Below, piece after piece: positions 34,474 through 43,530 of a stretch of DNA of 64,000 nucleotides. Both the position numbers and the translations under genes were made by a program. The stretch comes from Selenomonadaceae bacterium (GTDB lineage Bacteria; Bacillota; Negativicutes; Selenomonadales; Selenomonadaceae): assembly GCA_030523645.1 (NCBI GenBank), contig JAUNIB010000003.1:1-64000 (forward strand), given 5' to 3'. Position 1 is the stretch's first letter; every line of letters starts with the position of its first letter. The notes below the pieces were generated by a model. The model did not search any database, had not been told where the DNA came from, and saw nothing but the letters and a program-made list of their open reading frames with translations.

Positions 34474-35676
34474 CTACAGCACCGTCACTGTATCAAGCAG
34501 CGGCAGGGCGAGGGCAAAGACGAGAATGGCTACAAGCCCGCCGATAAGGAGAAGAATGGCAGGCTCCACCATGGCCTCAAGTTTTTTCCGTCGGCTTCGG
34601 CTTTCATAGCGACAGATTTCCGCTGCCCGCTCCAAAGAGTCCGGCAATGTTCCTGTTTCCTCTCCCACAGCGGTCAAGCTGAGAAATATCGGAGAAAATC
34701 CACTGTCACTGCCAAGCGCCGCCACCAATCTGCGGCCGGCCCGGGCGGCTGAGGCAGCCCGACGAAGCTGCCATGAAAGATAAGTATTGGCCGGTACTCC
34801 GGCGGCAATCTCCAAGGAGTCTGCCAGCGGCAGTCCTCCGCCTGTCAATGCCGACAATGCTGCCGCAGTGTCCGCCGAATCCGACAGCGTAAGCAGGCCG
34901 CCAAGCAGCGGCAATCTCAGCAGCAGTCTGTCCAGCTGACAACGATAGCGGGGATTTCTCAACGCAAGCAATAGAGCCACAGCGGATAAACTAACTCCGG
35001 CAAGGATAATCCAACCGACATCTGTCAGCATATTCCCCGTGAACAGGACAAGCCGGGTAATTGGTGGAAGCTGCGCCCCCAGCTGGGCAAACAGATGACT
35101 GAATGCCGGCAGCACAAACAATATCAGCAGTGCCATTGCCGCCATCAGAGCCGTCAGCATCAACGCCGGATATATGAGCATTGTAATAAGCCGCTGCCTT
35201 GCCCGATAGCTATTCTCAAGCATATCAGCCGCCCCGGGCAGCAACCGCTCCAGATTGCCGGAGGCTTCTCCGGCCTCCACAAGCGCAACTGCGTTAGCCG
35301 GAAAGGCACCGGCTTCCCGAATGGCTGTCGTCAGACTGCTGCCTCCGGCAACTGCGGCAGCCAACCGGGCTACAATTTCCCGCTGCCCAGTTGTTCCCTG
35401 CCCATCTTTTGCCATAAGGGCAAGGGCATCCGGCACCGATAGTCTTGCCTCCACGAAGGCAGCCAAACGGCGAAAGAAATCTATCCTCCAGCGGGCAGTC
35501 GTTCCCCGTCCGCCATACTCCCAAGAAAGAAGATGTCGGCTCTCCTCCACAGCTGTAACGGTAATACCCTGCGCCGCCAGGCTGCGTACAACATCAATCT
35601 TTGTCCCGGCTTCCATTGTTCCCTTTGCCCTGGCGCCGGAATGACGATGTACGCCACGATATTTGTAATGCGGCAT
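34474..35676 (-). CDS. pilC: Type IV pilus / type II secretion inner-membrane protein (PilC/GspF)
   Basis: 400-residue platform protein of the pilus or pseudopilus machine. Two T2SF domains: the first (about 65-190, FFRRLAAFVEARLSVPDALALMAKDG) ends in membrane helices (LITMLIYPALMLTALMAAMALLILFVLP), and the second (about 265-400, LSDSADTAAALSALTGGGLPLADSLEIAA) ends with the last helix (EPAILLLIGGLVAILVFALALPLLD). It is the last gene of aroE-pilB-pilT-pilC, 1 bp after pilT. No pilin genes follow, unlike usual comG or pil operons. Confidence 0.9.
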   Translation of the reverse strand: MPHYKYRGVHRHSGARAKGTMEAGTKIDVVRSLAAQGITVTAVEESRHLLSWEYGGRGTTARWRIDFFRRLAAFVEARLSVPDALALMAKDGQGTTGQREIVARLAAAVAGGSSLTTAIREAGAFPANAVALVEAGEASGNLERLLPGAADMLENSYRARQRLITMLIYPALMLTALMAAMALLILFVLPAFSHLFAQLGAQLPPITRLVLFTGNMLTDVGWIILAGVSLSAVALLLALRNPRYRCQLDRLLLRLPLLGGLLTLSDSADTAAALSALTGGGLPLADSLEIAAGVPANTYLSWQLRRAASAARAGRRLVAALGSDSGFSPIFLSLTAVGEETGTLPDSLERAAEICRYESRSRRKKLEAMVEPAILLLIGGLVAILVFALALPLLDTVTVL

Positions 35677-35677
35677 A

Positions 35678-36679
35678 TTATACCTTTCTCAGCGATTGCC
35701 CGGCTGACTTTTCAAAGGTAATCATATCATCATTTCCCCCGGCGACGATTGCCGAGGCAAGCTGAGCTGTGCTGCCGGTGCGAATAATATTGCGGACAGC
35801 CGGGGTCGCCGTCAATATCTCATGGATTGCCCGACGGCTGTCATCTGCAGGAACAAGACGCTGAGCAATAACAACTGACAGCACCTGCGAAAGCTGCTGA
35901 AGGATGATGGGCTGACGCTCCGGAGAATAAAATCCTGCCACCCGCTCTACAGCTCCCGGAGCAGTACCGGTATGGAGGCTGGCCATGACGAGAATACCGC
36001 TCTCCGCCGCTCGGAGAGCAGCAGTCATCGTTCCTTCATCTCTTATCTCGCCCACCAGCAGGGTATCCGGCATTTCCCTGAGAGACTGGCGAATCCCCTC
36101 AGAGAAATCGAAGAAATCACGGCCCAGCTCCCGCCGGCTGATAAGGCTATCCTCATTACCGGGCCGGAATGTATACTCTATTGGGTCTTCAAGAGTGACA
36201 GCATGACGGGGCTGCTGTCCTAACAGGCAGTCCATCAGCGAGGCCAGCGTCGTGGACTTACCACTGCCGGTAGTACCAGTGACAAGGACAAGTCCACCCG
36301 TCTTTTCTTCTATAGATTTGCTAAGCCGCCGGGCGATTCTCTCCAGATGCAGCTCTGCTGTCGAAGGAAATTGATTGGGCAGGATTCTTATTGCCGCCGC
36401 CAGTCCATTATCTTCCTTATATACATTCACCCGCAGACGGGTGTCATCTATCGTGAGAGCGAAGTCAACAGCTCCCTGCGATTGGAGAGTCTTAACTTCG
36501 TCGACATCGAGAAGGTCAGTAATCATTTCCTGTCCGCCGGAAGAAGAAATGCCCGCCGATTGCGGCAATGCTGTCAGCTTACCTTGAATACGGCGGTAGA
36601 TTTTTCCGTTTACGATATGTATGTCAGATGCTCCCAGCTTTGCCGAGGAACGAATAAGTTCGATGAAAGATTCCTGCAT
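35678..36679 (-). CDS. pilT: Pilus retraction ATPase (PilT family)
   Basis: About 333-residue secretion ATPase. An N-terminal PAS-like region (ASDIHIVNGKIYRRIQGKLTALP) is followed by Walker A (VTGTTGSGKSTTLASL near residue 130), the Asp box, Walker B (LREMPDTLLVGEIRDEGTM) and the His box (ILVMASLHTGTAPGAVERV). AVRNIIRTG near the C-terminus corresponds to the AIRNLIRE retraction motif, though altered. I start at MQESFIEL (36679) rather than the upstream MRGKL. Likely depolymerises the pilus, for twitching or DNA uptake. Confidence 0.88.
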   Translation of the reverse strand: MQESFIELIRSSAKLGASDIHIVNGKIYRRIQGKLTALPQSAGISSSGGQEMITDLLDVDEVKTLQSQGAVDFALTIDDTRLRVNVYKEDNGLAAAIRILPNQFPSTAELHLERIARRLSKSIEEKTGGLVLVTGTTGSGKSTTLASLMDCLLGQQPRHAVTLEDPIEYTFRPGNEDSLISRRELGRDFFDFSEGIRQSLREMPDTLLVGEIRDEGTMTAALRAAESGILVMASLHTGTAPGAVERVAGFYSPERQPIILQQLSQVLSVVIAQRLVPADDSRRAIHEILTATPAVRNIIRTGSTAQLASAIVAGGNDDMITFEKSAGQSLRKV

Positions 36680-36702
36680 TAGTTTTCCCCTCATTAGTTA
36701 TT

Positions 36703-38046
36703 TTACACCATACCATACAGCGACCGCTCTACTTCAGCCACTGTGGTGAGTCCGGCAGCTGCCTTGGCGATGCCGTCCGCTGCCATAGATTTGAAGCCGG
36801 AGGCTATTGCAATTTCCCGAAGTTCCTTCGCTCCTGCACCTCGAACAATCGCTCCGGAAAATTCATCATTTACCGGCAGCAGCTCATGAATAGGGATTCG
36901 TCCGTGATAGCCGCTGCCGCCGCAGACCGGACATGCTTGATTACCCTTCACTGCCCGATAAAACTTTCCCCGGCAGGCTTCTCCATTCCCTACCGCTTTA
37001 TTTATAAATTCTGCTTCTGCTGAGCCCGCTGCCGGAGTATATTCCTCACGGCAATGAGGACAGAGGCGGCGCAGGAGCCGCTGACCCATTGCTCCCGCAA
37101 GGGTAGCTGCCAGGAGATACGGCTTTATTCCCATTTCCAGCAGTCTCGTGACTACGCCTACTGAATCGGCCGTATGTAGCGTAGAGAGTATCAATCGCCC
37201 TGTAAGGGCTGCCCGCACGGCAATCTCAGCTGTCTCCTCGTCACGAATCTCTCCCACCAGTACCACATCCGGGTCCTGCCGAAGCACTGACCGCAGCGCC
37301 CGGGGGAATGTGAGATAGTCCTCGTCGGCTGCCATCTGATTTATGCCGTCGATGGCACACTCTACCGGATCTTCTACCGTCACAATGTTTCTTGTATCTG
37401 CATCCAGCTCCGAAAGGACACCGTAGAGGGTTGTCGTCTTGCCGCTTCCCACTGGACCGGTAACAAGGACAAGACCACCGGAGAGGCGGCACCAGCGGCG
37501 GAGTATTGCCTCATTGTCAGGAGACAGGTCGAGACTTTCCAGACGGCGGGCGCTAACGAGATTCAGCAGGCGCAGGACGGCTTTCTCTCCGTACAAAACC
37601 GGAATGACCGATACTCGCACATCTACTGCTGCCATCACTCTTCCTGCCTTATTTGCGGCAAATGAAAAGCGCCCGTCCTGCGGCAGGCGGCGCTCGGTGG
37701 TGTCCAAATGGCTCATAACCTTCAGACGATTTATTATATTTGGCAGAAGAACCGCCGGAATCGGCTCAGCAATACCGGGAACAGGGCGCAAAAAGCCATC
37801 TACCCGGAGGCGAACCCGCAGGCTATCTCCTGCAGAAGCCGGCTCAATGTGAATGTCGCTGGCTTCCTGCTCCACAGCTGCCTGCAGCAGTCCGTCAACC
37901 AATTCGGCAACGGGGCCAACAGCACGGTCACGGTCGAGACGAAGAATATTCTGCCCCAAGGTGACTGCGCTGGTCTGAGAAGTGACTGTGGAGGACACAT
38001 GGCGAACAGCCTTGGCAATCAGCAGGGAAAAATCAATTTTCGACAT
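36703..38046 (-). CDS. pilB: Pilus assembly ATPase (PilB/GspE family)
   Basis: 447 residues; shorter than most PilB (about 550) because the N-terminal MshEN domain is missing. N2 domain: AAVEQEASDIHIEPASAGDSLRVRLRVDG. Walker A is VTGPVGSGKTTTLYGVL near 210, Asp and Walker B boxes run through QDPDVVLVGEIRDEETAEIAVRAALTGRLILSTLHTADS, and the four-cysteine zinc site is CPHC...CPVC near 350-385. It powers pilus extension. Follows aroE by 9 bp. Loss of MshEN would remove the common c-di-GMP-binding input, notable because two GGDEF genes are in the same window. Confidence 0.9.
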   Translation of the reverse strand: MSKIDFSLLIAKAVRHVSSTVTSQTSAVTLGQNILRLDRDRAVGPVAELVDGLLQAAVEQEASDIHIEPASAGDSLRVRLRVDGFLRPVPGIAEPIPAVLLPNIINRLKVMSHLDTTERRLPQDGRFSFAANKAGRVMAAVDVRVSVIPVLYGEKAVLRLLNLVSARRLESLDLSPDNEAILRRWCRLSGGLVLVTGPVGSGKTTTLYGVLSELDADTRNIVTVEDPVECAIDGINQMAADEDYLTFPRALRSVLRQDPDVVLVGEIRDEETAEIAVRAALTGRLILSTLHTADSVGVVTRLLEMGIKPYLLAATLAGAMGQRLLRRLCPHCREEYTPAAGSAEAEFINKAVGNGEACRGKFYRAVKGNQACPVCGGSGYHGRIPIHELLPVNDEFSGAIVRGAGAKELREIAIASGFKSMAADGIAKAAAGLTTVAEVERSLYGMV

Positions 38047-38055
38047 TGGTTTTCC

Positions 38056-38937
38056 TCATTTCTCCAATGCTCTTCTCAGAGCCTTCAGCATTGCAGCTTT
38101 ATCTCCCGGACAGCCGGTCCATTTCTCAAGAGCTGCCCGGGCCTGTCCTACCAGCATTTCCTCTCCGTTAAGGGTGGCATGGCCATGCTCAGCAGCCTGT
38201 GAGAGGAAACAGGTAACTGCCGGAGTATAGATAATATCATAGCAGAAAGCCTCTGCCTTCAGCTTCTGCCAGTCTACAGGAGGTGCCGCCTCTGTACGCG
38301 GAGCCATGCCCAGCGGCGTGGCATTTATCAGCAGGTCACAGCCGGCGAGAGCCTCAGGGTATTCTTCCCCTGCCCAGTCAACTACCGTTATTGCGGCAGT
38401 GCCGGAAAAATGCTCACTGTCCAGTCGGCGAAATTCCTCCGCCAAGGGTTCAGCCTTTGACGGTGTACGGACAGCAATGGTGATGTTCTTTATGTCCGCT
38501 GACAATAGTGCCCAAAGGACAGCCCGAGCCGCACCGCCGGCTCCCAGAAGGACTGCGTTCTTTCCCTTCAGGCCATTCTCTCCCAACCTTGCCTTCAGCG
38601 GTTCAATGAAGCCGATAACATCTGTGTTGGTACCGATGAGGTGGCCGTCGTTGTTGATTACCGTGTTCACTGCCCCGAGAGCTGCCGCGGCCGGCTCGAT
38701 TTCGTCCAGCAGCGGGATGATGGCAGATTTGTGAGGGATGGTCACATTCCAGCCCCGGAAGTTCATGGCCCGGAATCCTGCCACAGCGGAAGGCAACGCC
38801 TCCGGAGCTACAGGAATCGCGATATATGCGTAGTCAAGACCTGCCTCAGTCAGCGCAGTGTTCTGGATAACCGGGGACAGGGAATGGGCTATGGGATAGC
38901 CGATAACAGCAAGATTTTTTGTCGCGCCTGTGTACAT
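38056..38937 (-). CDS. aroE: Shikimate dehydrogenase
   Basis: NADP-dependent reduction of 3-dehydroshikimate to shikimate in aromatic amino acid synthesis. 293 residues. Substrate pocket: IGYPIAHSLSPVIQN and the catalytic Lys in NVTIPHKSAI; the dinucleotide loop is LLGAGGAARAVLWAL; the late motif is DIIYTPAVTCFLSQA. A family A repeat lies just upstream. It heads the pil gene cluster in the same direction, with 9 bp to pilB; the metabolic link to pili is not functional but the pairing is seen in Negativicutes from my general knowledge. Confidence 0.95.
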   Translation of the reverse strand: MYTGATKNLAVIGYPIAHSLSPVIQNTALTEAGLDYAYIAIPVAPEALPSAVAGFRAMNFRGWNVTIPHKSAIIPLLDEIEPAAAALGAVNTVINNDGHLIGTNTDVIGFIEPLKARLGENGLKGKNAVLLGAGGAARAVLWALLSADIKNITIAVRTPSKAEPLAEEFRRLDSEHFSGTAAITVVDWAGEEYPEALAGCDLLINATPLGMAPRTEAAPPVDWQKLKAEAFCYDIIYTPAVTCFLSQAAEHGHATLNGEEMLVGQARAALEKWTGCPGDKAAMLKALRRALEK

Positions 38938-38965
38938 CTTAAACTCCTGTGATTTATATCTCGTA

Positions 38966-39172
38966 ATAGCCTCCCATTTAGGGGAGGTGCTGAGCGCAGC
39001 GAAGCGGAGGGGTGACGGTAGGAATCACCTGCAGGCGACCCGAAACAGGAATATCATTGGCTGACAACGGGCTTGCTACGGCAAGCCCCTACAGATTCAA
39101 TATCCCATTGGTTCGTTTTTTCACCCCTCAGTCAGCTTCGCCGACAGCTCCCCTAGAGGGGAGCCTTTTATG
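38966..39172. repeat. Family A repeat, full two-arm copy
   Basis: The left arm AGCCTCCCATTTAGGGGAGGTGCTGAGCGCAGCG...AGGGGTGAC and right arm CACCCCTCAGTCAGCTTCGCCGACAGCTCCCCTAGAGGGGAGCC are separated by about 100 bp containing CGGGCTTGCTACGGCAAGCCC, a further hairpin. This fills the aroE-oxidoreductase gap. Confidence 0.75.
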
Positions 39173-39178
39173 GCTCTA

Positions 39179-39928
39179 TCAGTACGCCTTGCCTGCTGTT
39201 GCACAGTAAACGGTGAAGCTGCTGCGGCCGTCGAGGTTCAGCTTGGCATTCAGTTTGTCATCGTCGAAGTGACCGATGGCACAAACACCGATATGCTTCT
39301 GCTGAGCAGCCAGATAGAGATTCTGGCAGGTATGACCGGCATCAATATAGATATAGCGGGCAGCCCGGTTGCCGCAGGAGTACGCCATACGCTGGAAATC
39401 GGCTGTCCAGATAAAGGTAACGCCGCTCTTCTTTATCATGTTTTTGGGCAGGAAGCATTCGAGGTATTCGTCGAGAACATTTTCTCCCACCGCGATTTCC
39501 TGCAGGGCGTGACCAAGAGCAAGGAAACGGTACAAACCCGGCTCCAGATCCTTTACATTGTTCACGAGAAGCAGAGTCTCAAAGGCGTGTGCTGCCCGGG
39601 CCGAGGGAACATTGCGCATTGTCTTTCCTTCCGGCAGTATGGCCTTGACCCCCTGAGTACACCACAGGAGGAAGGAAAGCTCGTCGAGAGTCATTGGCTG
39701 CTCGCTGTATTGGCGAACAGTCTCTCGCAATTCTATCATCTGGAGGAAGCTTACTTCCTTGTCCTCAAACATCTCCGGGTGGGGCAGACGGATTACATTA
39801 GGATAATCACGGCAGGGCGGCACCTCGAGAGGCGGCTGCTCTTCCTTGCGGAGCAGGGCCGTGTCCTTGCCGCTGTCAAGATTGGTGTCCTTGAGGAACT
39901 GCTGCATAAAGTCGAATGTTTTTTCCAT
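39179..39928 (-). CDS. SagB/ThcOx-type nitroreductase-fold oxidoreductase
   Basis: 249 residues of the FMN-dependent nitroreductase fold in its SagB form: ELRETVRQYSEQPMTLDELSFLLWCTQG, then VPSARAAHAFETLLLVNNVKDLEPGLYRF and the C-terminal AARYIYIDAGHTCQNLYLAAQQKHIGVCAIGHFDDDKLN. SagB enzymes oxidise azolines in peptide natural products, but there are no precursor-peptide or YcaO genes beside it, so the role here is open. Monocistronic between two repeats. Confidence 0.85.
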   Translation of the reverse strand: MEKTFDFMQQFLKDTNLDSGKDTALLRKEEQPPLEVPPCRDYPNVIRLPHPEMFEDKEVSFLQMIELRETVRQYSEQPMTLDELSFLLWCTQGVKAILPEGKTMRNVPSARAAHAFETLLLVNNVKDLEPGLYRFLALGHALQEIAVGENVLDEYLECFLPKNMIKKSGVTFIWTADFQRMAYSCGNRAARYIYIDAGHTCQNLYLAAQQKHIGVCAIGHFDDDKLNAKLNLDGRSSFTVYCATAGKAY

Positions 39929-39949
39929 GATTCACTTTTTCCTTTTTGA

Positions 39950-40047
39950 CTTACCTCATCCGTCGCCTTCGGCGCCACCTTCCCCAAAGGGGAAGGTAAC
40001 CCTCTCCCATGGAGAGGGGGGACCGGCGCAGCCGGTGGGTGAGGTTT
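39950..40047. repeat. Family A repeat, variant with CCTCATCCGTCGCC ends
   Basis: TCATCCGTCGCCTTCGGCGCCACCTTCCCCAAAGGGGAAGG followed by CCCTCTCCCATGGAGAGGGGGGACCGGCGCAGCCGGTGGGTGAGG. Two arms face each other without a spacer. The same variant occurs at 52241-52334. Confidence 0.75.
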
Positions 40048-40072
40048 AGTAGCTTTTACTTCTGATAGAGTC

Positions 40073-40211
40073 TATAAAATGATAACCCGCCCTTAGCCGG
40101 AACCTAGAGGCGGGTCTGATATGAGAATTAGGCTGTACCTTGGGGCTGCCGCTGGACAGCATCCACACTTCGTATTCTACATTGCCTTGCCGTAAAACGC
40201 AAGGCATTTTT
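40073..40211 (+). ncRNA. Candidate structured small RNA
   Basis: A TATAAA box (40073-40078, weak -35 TAGCTT 17 bp upstream) is followed by about 130 nt with no frame and clear folding. ACCCGCC / GGCGGGT closes a hairpin at about 40087-40115, GCTG-CCGCTGGA-CAGC lies at about 40145-40160, and TGCCTTGC / GCAAGGCA plus TTTTT (40183-40211) is a plus-strand terminator. It is convergent with hisIE, so it is not a leader. The size and two-hairpin form leave a 6S-like RNA possible, but I cannot assign a family. Confidence 0.5.
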
Positions 40212-40218
40212 GTTTCAC

Positions 40219-40929
40219 TCAATCCTGCGGACGGACACCGGTCTTGCCGGTGAACTTGTGGTAGCTGGCGCCGTGACGACGACCGGCCAGTTCACTCAGC
40301 AGCTGCTCCGGAGAAATACCGTGGTAAGCAAGAAGAACAAGGCAGTGGTACCAGAGGTCTCCCATCTCGTAGACGACTTCCTTGCTGTCGTTGTTCTTGG
40401 AAGCAATGATTGTCTCCGCCGCTTCTTCAACGACCTTCTTCAAAATCTTATCCTGGCCTTTATCGAACAGGTAGTTCGTATAGGAGCCTTCCACCGGATT
40501 CAGCTGTCTGTCCTTGATAACATCATAGAGGTCATTCAGGACAGTTACCAATCCATCCTCTTCCTGCGGAATTACCGCCGGAGCATTATCGCCGGTCGGG
40601 ATAATACGACGGCCGCTGAAGCAGCTGTAGGTACCGGTATGACAGGCCACGCCAGTCTGATGAACGATGACCAGCAGTGTGTCTCCGTCACAATCGTAGG
40701 ACAGCTCCTTCACCTGCTGAAGATTGCCGCTGGTGCCGCCCTTGTTCCACAGCTCCTGACGGCTGCGGCTCCAAAACCAGGTGTAGCCGGTCTCGATAGT
40801 CTTTTTCAAAGACTCCTCATTCATGTAGGCCAGCATGAGAACCTGTCCGTTTTCTTCCTGAACGACAGCGGGAACCAGTCCCTTTTCGTCGAATTTCACC
40901 ATTGAGATATCAATTTCTTTTTCGCTCAT
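40219..40929 (-). CDS. hisIE: Bifunctional phosphoribosyl-AMP cyclohydrolase / phosphoribosyl-ATP pyrophosphatase
   Basis: 236 residues joining two histidine steps. HisI (about 10-115): [33 protein letters not shown] and the metal-binding [21 protein letters not shown]. HisE (about 140-225): [12 protein letters not shown]...[21 protein letters not shown]...[20 protein letters not shown]. Its ATG shares a base with the hisF stop (TGATG), so translation is coupled. Last gene of the his cluster. Confidence 0.95.
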   Translation of the reverse strand: MSEKEIDISMVKFDEKGLVPAVVQEENGQVLMLAYMNEESLKKTIETGYTWFWSRSRQELWNKGGTSGNLQQVKELSYDCDGDTLLVIVHQTGVACHTGTYSCFSGRRIIPTGDNAPAVIPQEEDGLVTVLNDLYDVIKDRQLNPVEGSYTNYLFDKGQDKILKKVVEEAAETIIASKNNDSKEVVYEMGDLWYHCLVLLAYHGISPEQLLSELAGRRHGASYHKFTGKTGVRPQD

Positions 40930-41687
40930 CAGAATCTGACCTCCACTCCGCGAGATTTCAAATATTCCTTTACCTGGCGGACTGTAAACTGTCCGTAGTG
41001 GAAGACCGAGGCCGCCAGCACTGCGTCAGCATGACCCTCGGCGATAACATCATAGAAATGTTCCAGTCTGCCGGCACCGCCGGAAGCAATGACCGGAACA
41101 GGAACAGCATCGGCAATCGCCCGGGTCAGCGGTATATCAAAGCCATCCTTGGTGCCGTCGGCATCCATGCTGGTGAGAAGTATTTCGCCTGCGCCCAGCT
41201 CCACACCCCGCTTTGCCCACTCCAGGCAGTCGATTCCGGTGGGTGTACGACCTCCGTGGATGTATACCTCCCATTTGTCTTCGCCGCATTTTTTCGCGTC
41301 AATGGCCAGCACCATGCACTGGCGGCCGAAGCGGGCTGCGCCCTCCGACAGCAGCGTAGGCTGCTGGACAGCCGCTGTGTTGAGAGAGGTCTTATCGGCA
41401 CCGGCCTTCAGCAGCGCTCTCATGTCCTCTACGGTACGAATACCGCCGCCGATGGTGAAGGGTATAAAAACCTGACTTGCACAGGCCTTTGCCACATCGA
41501 CCATAGTTCCCCGGTGGTCACTGGAAGCAGTGATATCGAGGAACACAAGCTCGTCGCAGCGCTCGAAGTCATAGCGGGCGGCCAGCTCTACAGGATCGCC
41601 GGCGTCACGAAGACCCACAAAGTTAGTACCTTTTACGACCCTGCCCGCCTTAACATCAAGGCAGGGGATGATTCTTTTTGTATTCAT
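40929..41687 (-). CDS. hisF: Imidazole glycerol phosphate synthase, cyclase subunit
   Basis: 252-residue (beta/alpha)8 barrel that uses ammonia from HisH to make imidazole glycerol phosphate and AICAR. Starts [20 protein letters not shown]; catalytic Asp in PCLDVK and in [15 protein letters not shown]; phosphate-binding [15 protein letters not shown] and [14 protein letters not shown]. It is separated from hisA by a family B repeat and about 215 bp, so its coupling to the upstream genes is interrupted. Confidence 0.97.
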   Translation of the reverse strand: MNTKRIIPCLDVKAGRVVKGTNFVGLRDAGDPVELAARYDFERCDELVFLDITASSDHRGTMVDVAKACASQVFIPFTIGGGIRTVEDMRALLKAGADKTSLNTAAVQQPTLLSEGAARFGRQCMVLAIDAKKCGEDKWEVYIHGGRTPTGIDCLEWAKRGVELGAGEILLTSMDADGTKDGFDIPLTRAIADAVPVPVIASGGAGRLEHFYDVIAEGHADAVLAASVFHYGQFTVRQVKEYLKSRGVEVRF

Positions 41688-41737
41688 ATTGCTGTACCAA
41701 TTATGTTACAAATAAAAAGCTACATCAAATGGTCTGA

Positions 41738-41864
41738 AAATCTGACAGAAACTCACTTTCGTTCATTTATTCACGCAACGGTACTAAGCTCCTGCTTCAT
41801 ATGCTTATTCGCAGCTCGCTAAGTACCGGCGTTCATAATGGTTTCTTTACAGATTGTCATCCCA
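41738..41864. repeat. Family B palindromic repeat in the his cluster
   Basis: AATCTGACAGAAACTCACTTTCG...ATTTATTCACGCAACGGTACTAAGCTCCTGCTTCATATGCTTATTCGC, closing with CTAAGTACCGGCGTTCATAATGGTTTCTTTACAGATTG. It matches the 9.4-kb copy in reverse orientation. Located between hisA and hisF. Confidence 0.72.
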
Positions 41865-41904
41865 TAATAATTGCATTAATGTCGAGACGGTTTCACCGTC
41901 TCTC

Positions 41905-42633
41905 TTATTCATCTGCGGCAATCTTAAAGGCTTCCTTCAAGTCGAGACGGCCGTCGTATATGGCCTTGCCGGTGATAACACCAACTACTCCATCCTTCTC
42001 GTGAGCCTTAACCGCCCGAATATCATCAAGAGAAGATACACCGCCGGAGGCAACTACCCCGATACCGGAGGCCTGCGCCAGCTTTACGGTGGCATCAATA
42101 TTAACACCGCTGAGCATTCCGTCGCGGGAAATGTCGGTGTAAATAATAGTCTTTACGCCCACAGCCGCCATGTCTCGAGCCAAGTCCTCGGAGCGCATTT
42201 CGCCGGATTCGCCCCAGCCGTTGACCGCAACGATACCGTCCTTGGCATCAATGCCAACAACAATCTTCTCGCCATAGAGCTTGCAGGCTTCGGCTACAAG
42301 CTGCGGGTCCTTTACGGCAACAGAGCCGAGAATGACCCGGTCAACACCCAGGTCGAGCATCATTTTCACATCATCAAGAGTGCGGATACCGCCGCCTACT
42401 TCGATAGGAATGCTTACCCGCTTCAGGATTTCCTTAATAGGGTCTGTGTTGCGGGAAGCTCCTGCCAAAGCACCGTCCAAGTCAACTACATGGAGGTACT
42501 GCGCACCCAGGTCGGCCCAGCGCTGTGCCATATCGGCAGGATAATCTCCGTATTTGGTGACGGCATTGAAGTCGCCCTTCTGCAAGCGGACGGCTTTGCC
42601 TTCGTATATATCTATTGCCGGAAATACTATCAT
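41905..42633 (-). CDS. hisA: Phosphoribosylformimino-AICAR-P isomerase
   Basis: 242-residue (beta/alpha)8 barrel that opens the ribose of ProFAR to give PRFAR. Start MIVFPAIDIYEGKAVRLQKGDF has the catalytic Asp (AIDIYEGK); the second is in TIIYTDISRDGML. Phosphate loops EVGGGIRTLDDVK and GVVASGGVSSLDD are present. Preceded by a family A repeat after hisH, so the his genes are broken into sub-blocks. Confidence 0.97.
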   Translation of the reverse strand: MIVFPAIDIYEGKAVRLQKGDFNAVTKYGDYPADMAQRWADLGAQYLHVVDLDGALAGASRNTDPIKEILKRVSIPIEVGGGIRTLDDVKMMLDLGVDRVILGSVAVKDPQLVAEACKLYGEKIVVGIDAKDGIVAVNGWGESGEMRSEDLARDMAAVGVKTIIYTDISRDGMLSGVNIDATVKLAQASGIGVVASGGVSSLDDIRAVKAHEKDGVVGVITGKAIYDGRLDLKEAFKIAADE

Positions 42634-42724
42634 ATTTATAATCCTTCTAAAAGATATTTACCATTATTTATCGTACCGCAATGACAGCACCTGTCAAAAA
42701 TCATTCACAGTCGCCACGCGTTCT

Positions 42725-42850
42725 TTAAGGCTCCCATTGAGGGGAGCTGTCAGCAAAGCTGACTGAGGGGTGTGAAAACCAAAAATCTGATTAGCAATCA
42801 CCCCTCCGGCACTTCGTGCCACCTCCCCTATAGGGGAGGCTTTAGTTGAA
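42725..42850. repeat. Family A repeat, compact two-arm copy
   Basis: AGGCTCCCATTGAGGGGAGCTGTCAGCAAAGCTGACTGAGGGGT and, inverted, CACCCCTCCGGCACTTCGTGCCACCTCCCCTATAGGGGAGGCTTT, with only about 30 bp between. It is the cleanest example of the two arms. Lies between hisH and hisA. Confidence 0.8.
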
Positions 42851-42897
42851 GAGTGCTCTTGACTTTTCTATAAGTCAGGGTCTTTTATGAACACTGT

Positions 42898-43530
42898 TCA
42901 TCCATAGATGAAGTTATGCAATATCTTCTGTCCCACATCGCCGGATTTTTCCGGGTGGAACTGTGTAGCCTGAACATTTCCCACAACCACCGCCGCCGTC
43001 ACCTCTCCGCCGTAATCGGCTGTGGCTGTAATAACGCTCCTGTCCTCCGGAACGCCGTGATAGCTGTGAACAAAATAGAAGAACGGCTCATCGCCAAGTC
43101 CCTTGAAAAGGTCGACAGGCTGTCTCGGCTCCTTAGCTGTGACCATGTTCCAGCCCATGTGCGGCACTTTCAGTCCGTTCTTGCGATTCTCCGGCTTGGC
43201 AGCCTCGATGAGACGAACCTGTCCCTTGATGATTCCCAGTCCGGGGACCCCGGGGCTTTCTTCGCTGCCTTCAAAGAGAATTTGCAGACCGACACATATT
43301 CCCAGCAGAGGCACGCCTGCCTCTATACGCTCCATAATAGTAGGGATTAGTCCGGATTCCGTCAGATTCTTCATGCAGTCACCGAAGGCACCTACACCGG
43401 GGAGAACTATTTTGTCCGCCGCTCTGATAACCTCCGGGTCATTGGTAACGGTTACTTCTACGCCCTGAGCAGCAACAGCCTTCTCCACCGAGAAAAGATT
43501 GCCTACTCCGTAGTCAATGACAGCAACCAT
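42898..43530 (-). CDS. hisH: Imidazole glycerol phosphate synthase, glutaminase subunit
   Basis: About 210-residue class I amidotransferase that feeds ammonia to HisF. Nucleophile Cys in PLLGICVGLQILFEGSEE; catalytic His and Glu in ATQFHPEKSGDVG. Oxyanion region VLPGVGAFGDCM. I start at ATG 43530, which shares one base with the hisB stop (TGATG), rather than the GTG one codon upstream. Confidence 0.96.
   Translation of the reverse strand: MVAVIDYGVGNLFSVEKAVAAQGVEVTVTNDPEVIRAADKIVLPGVGAFGDCMKNLTESGLIPTIMERIEAGVPLLGICVGLQILFEGSEESPGVPGLGIIKGQVRLIEAAKPENRKNGLKVPHMGWNMVTAKEPRQPVDLFKGLGDEPFFYFVHSYHGVPEDRSVITATADYGGEVTAAVVVGNVQATQFHPEKSGDVGQKILHNFIYG

Noticed and set aside
39179-39928. Azoline peptide (TOMM) gene cluster around the SagB-like gene
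   Set aside because: No YcaO, SagC or precursor-peptide gene is adjacent; only repeats and the his cluster.
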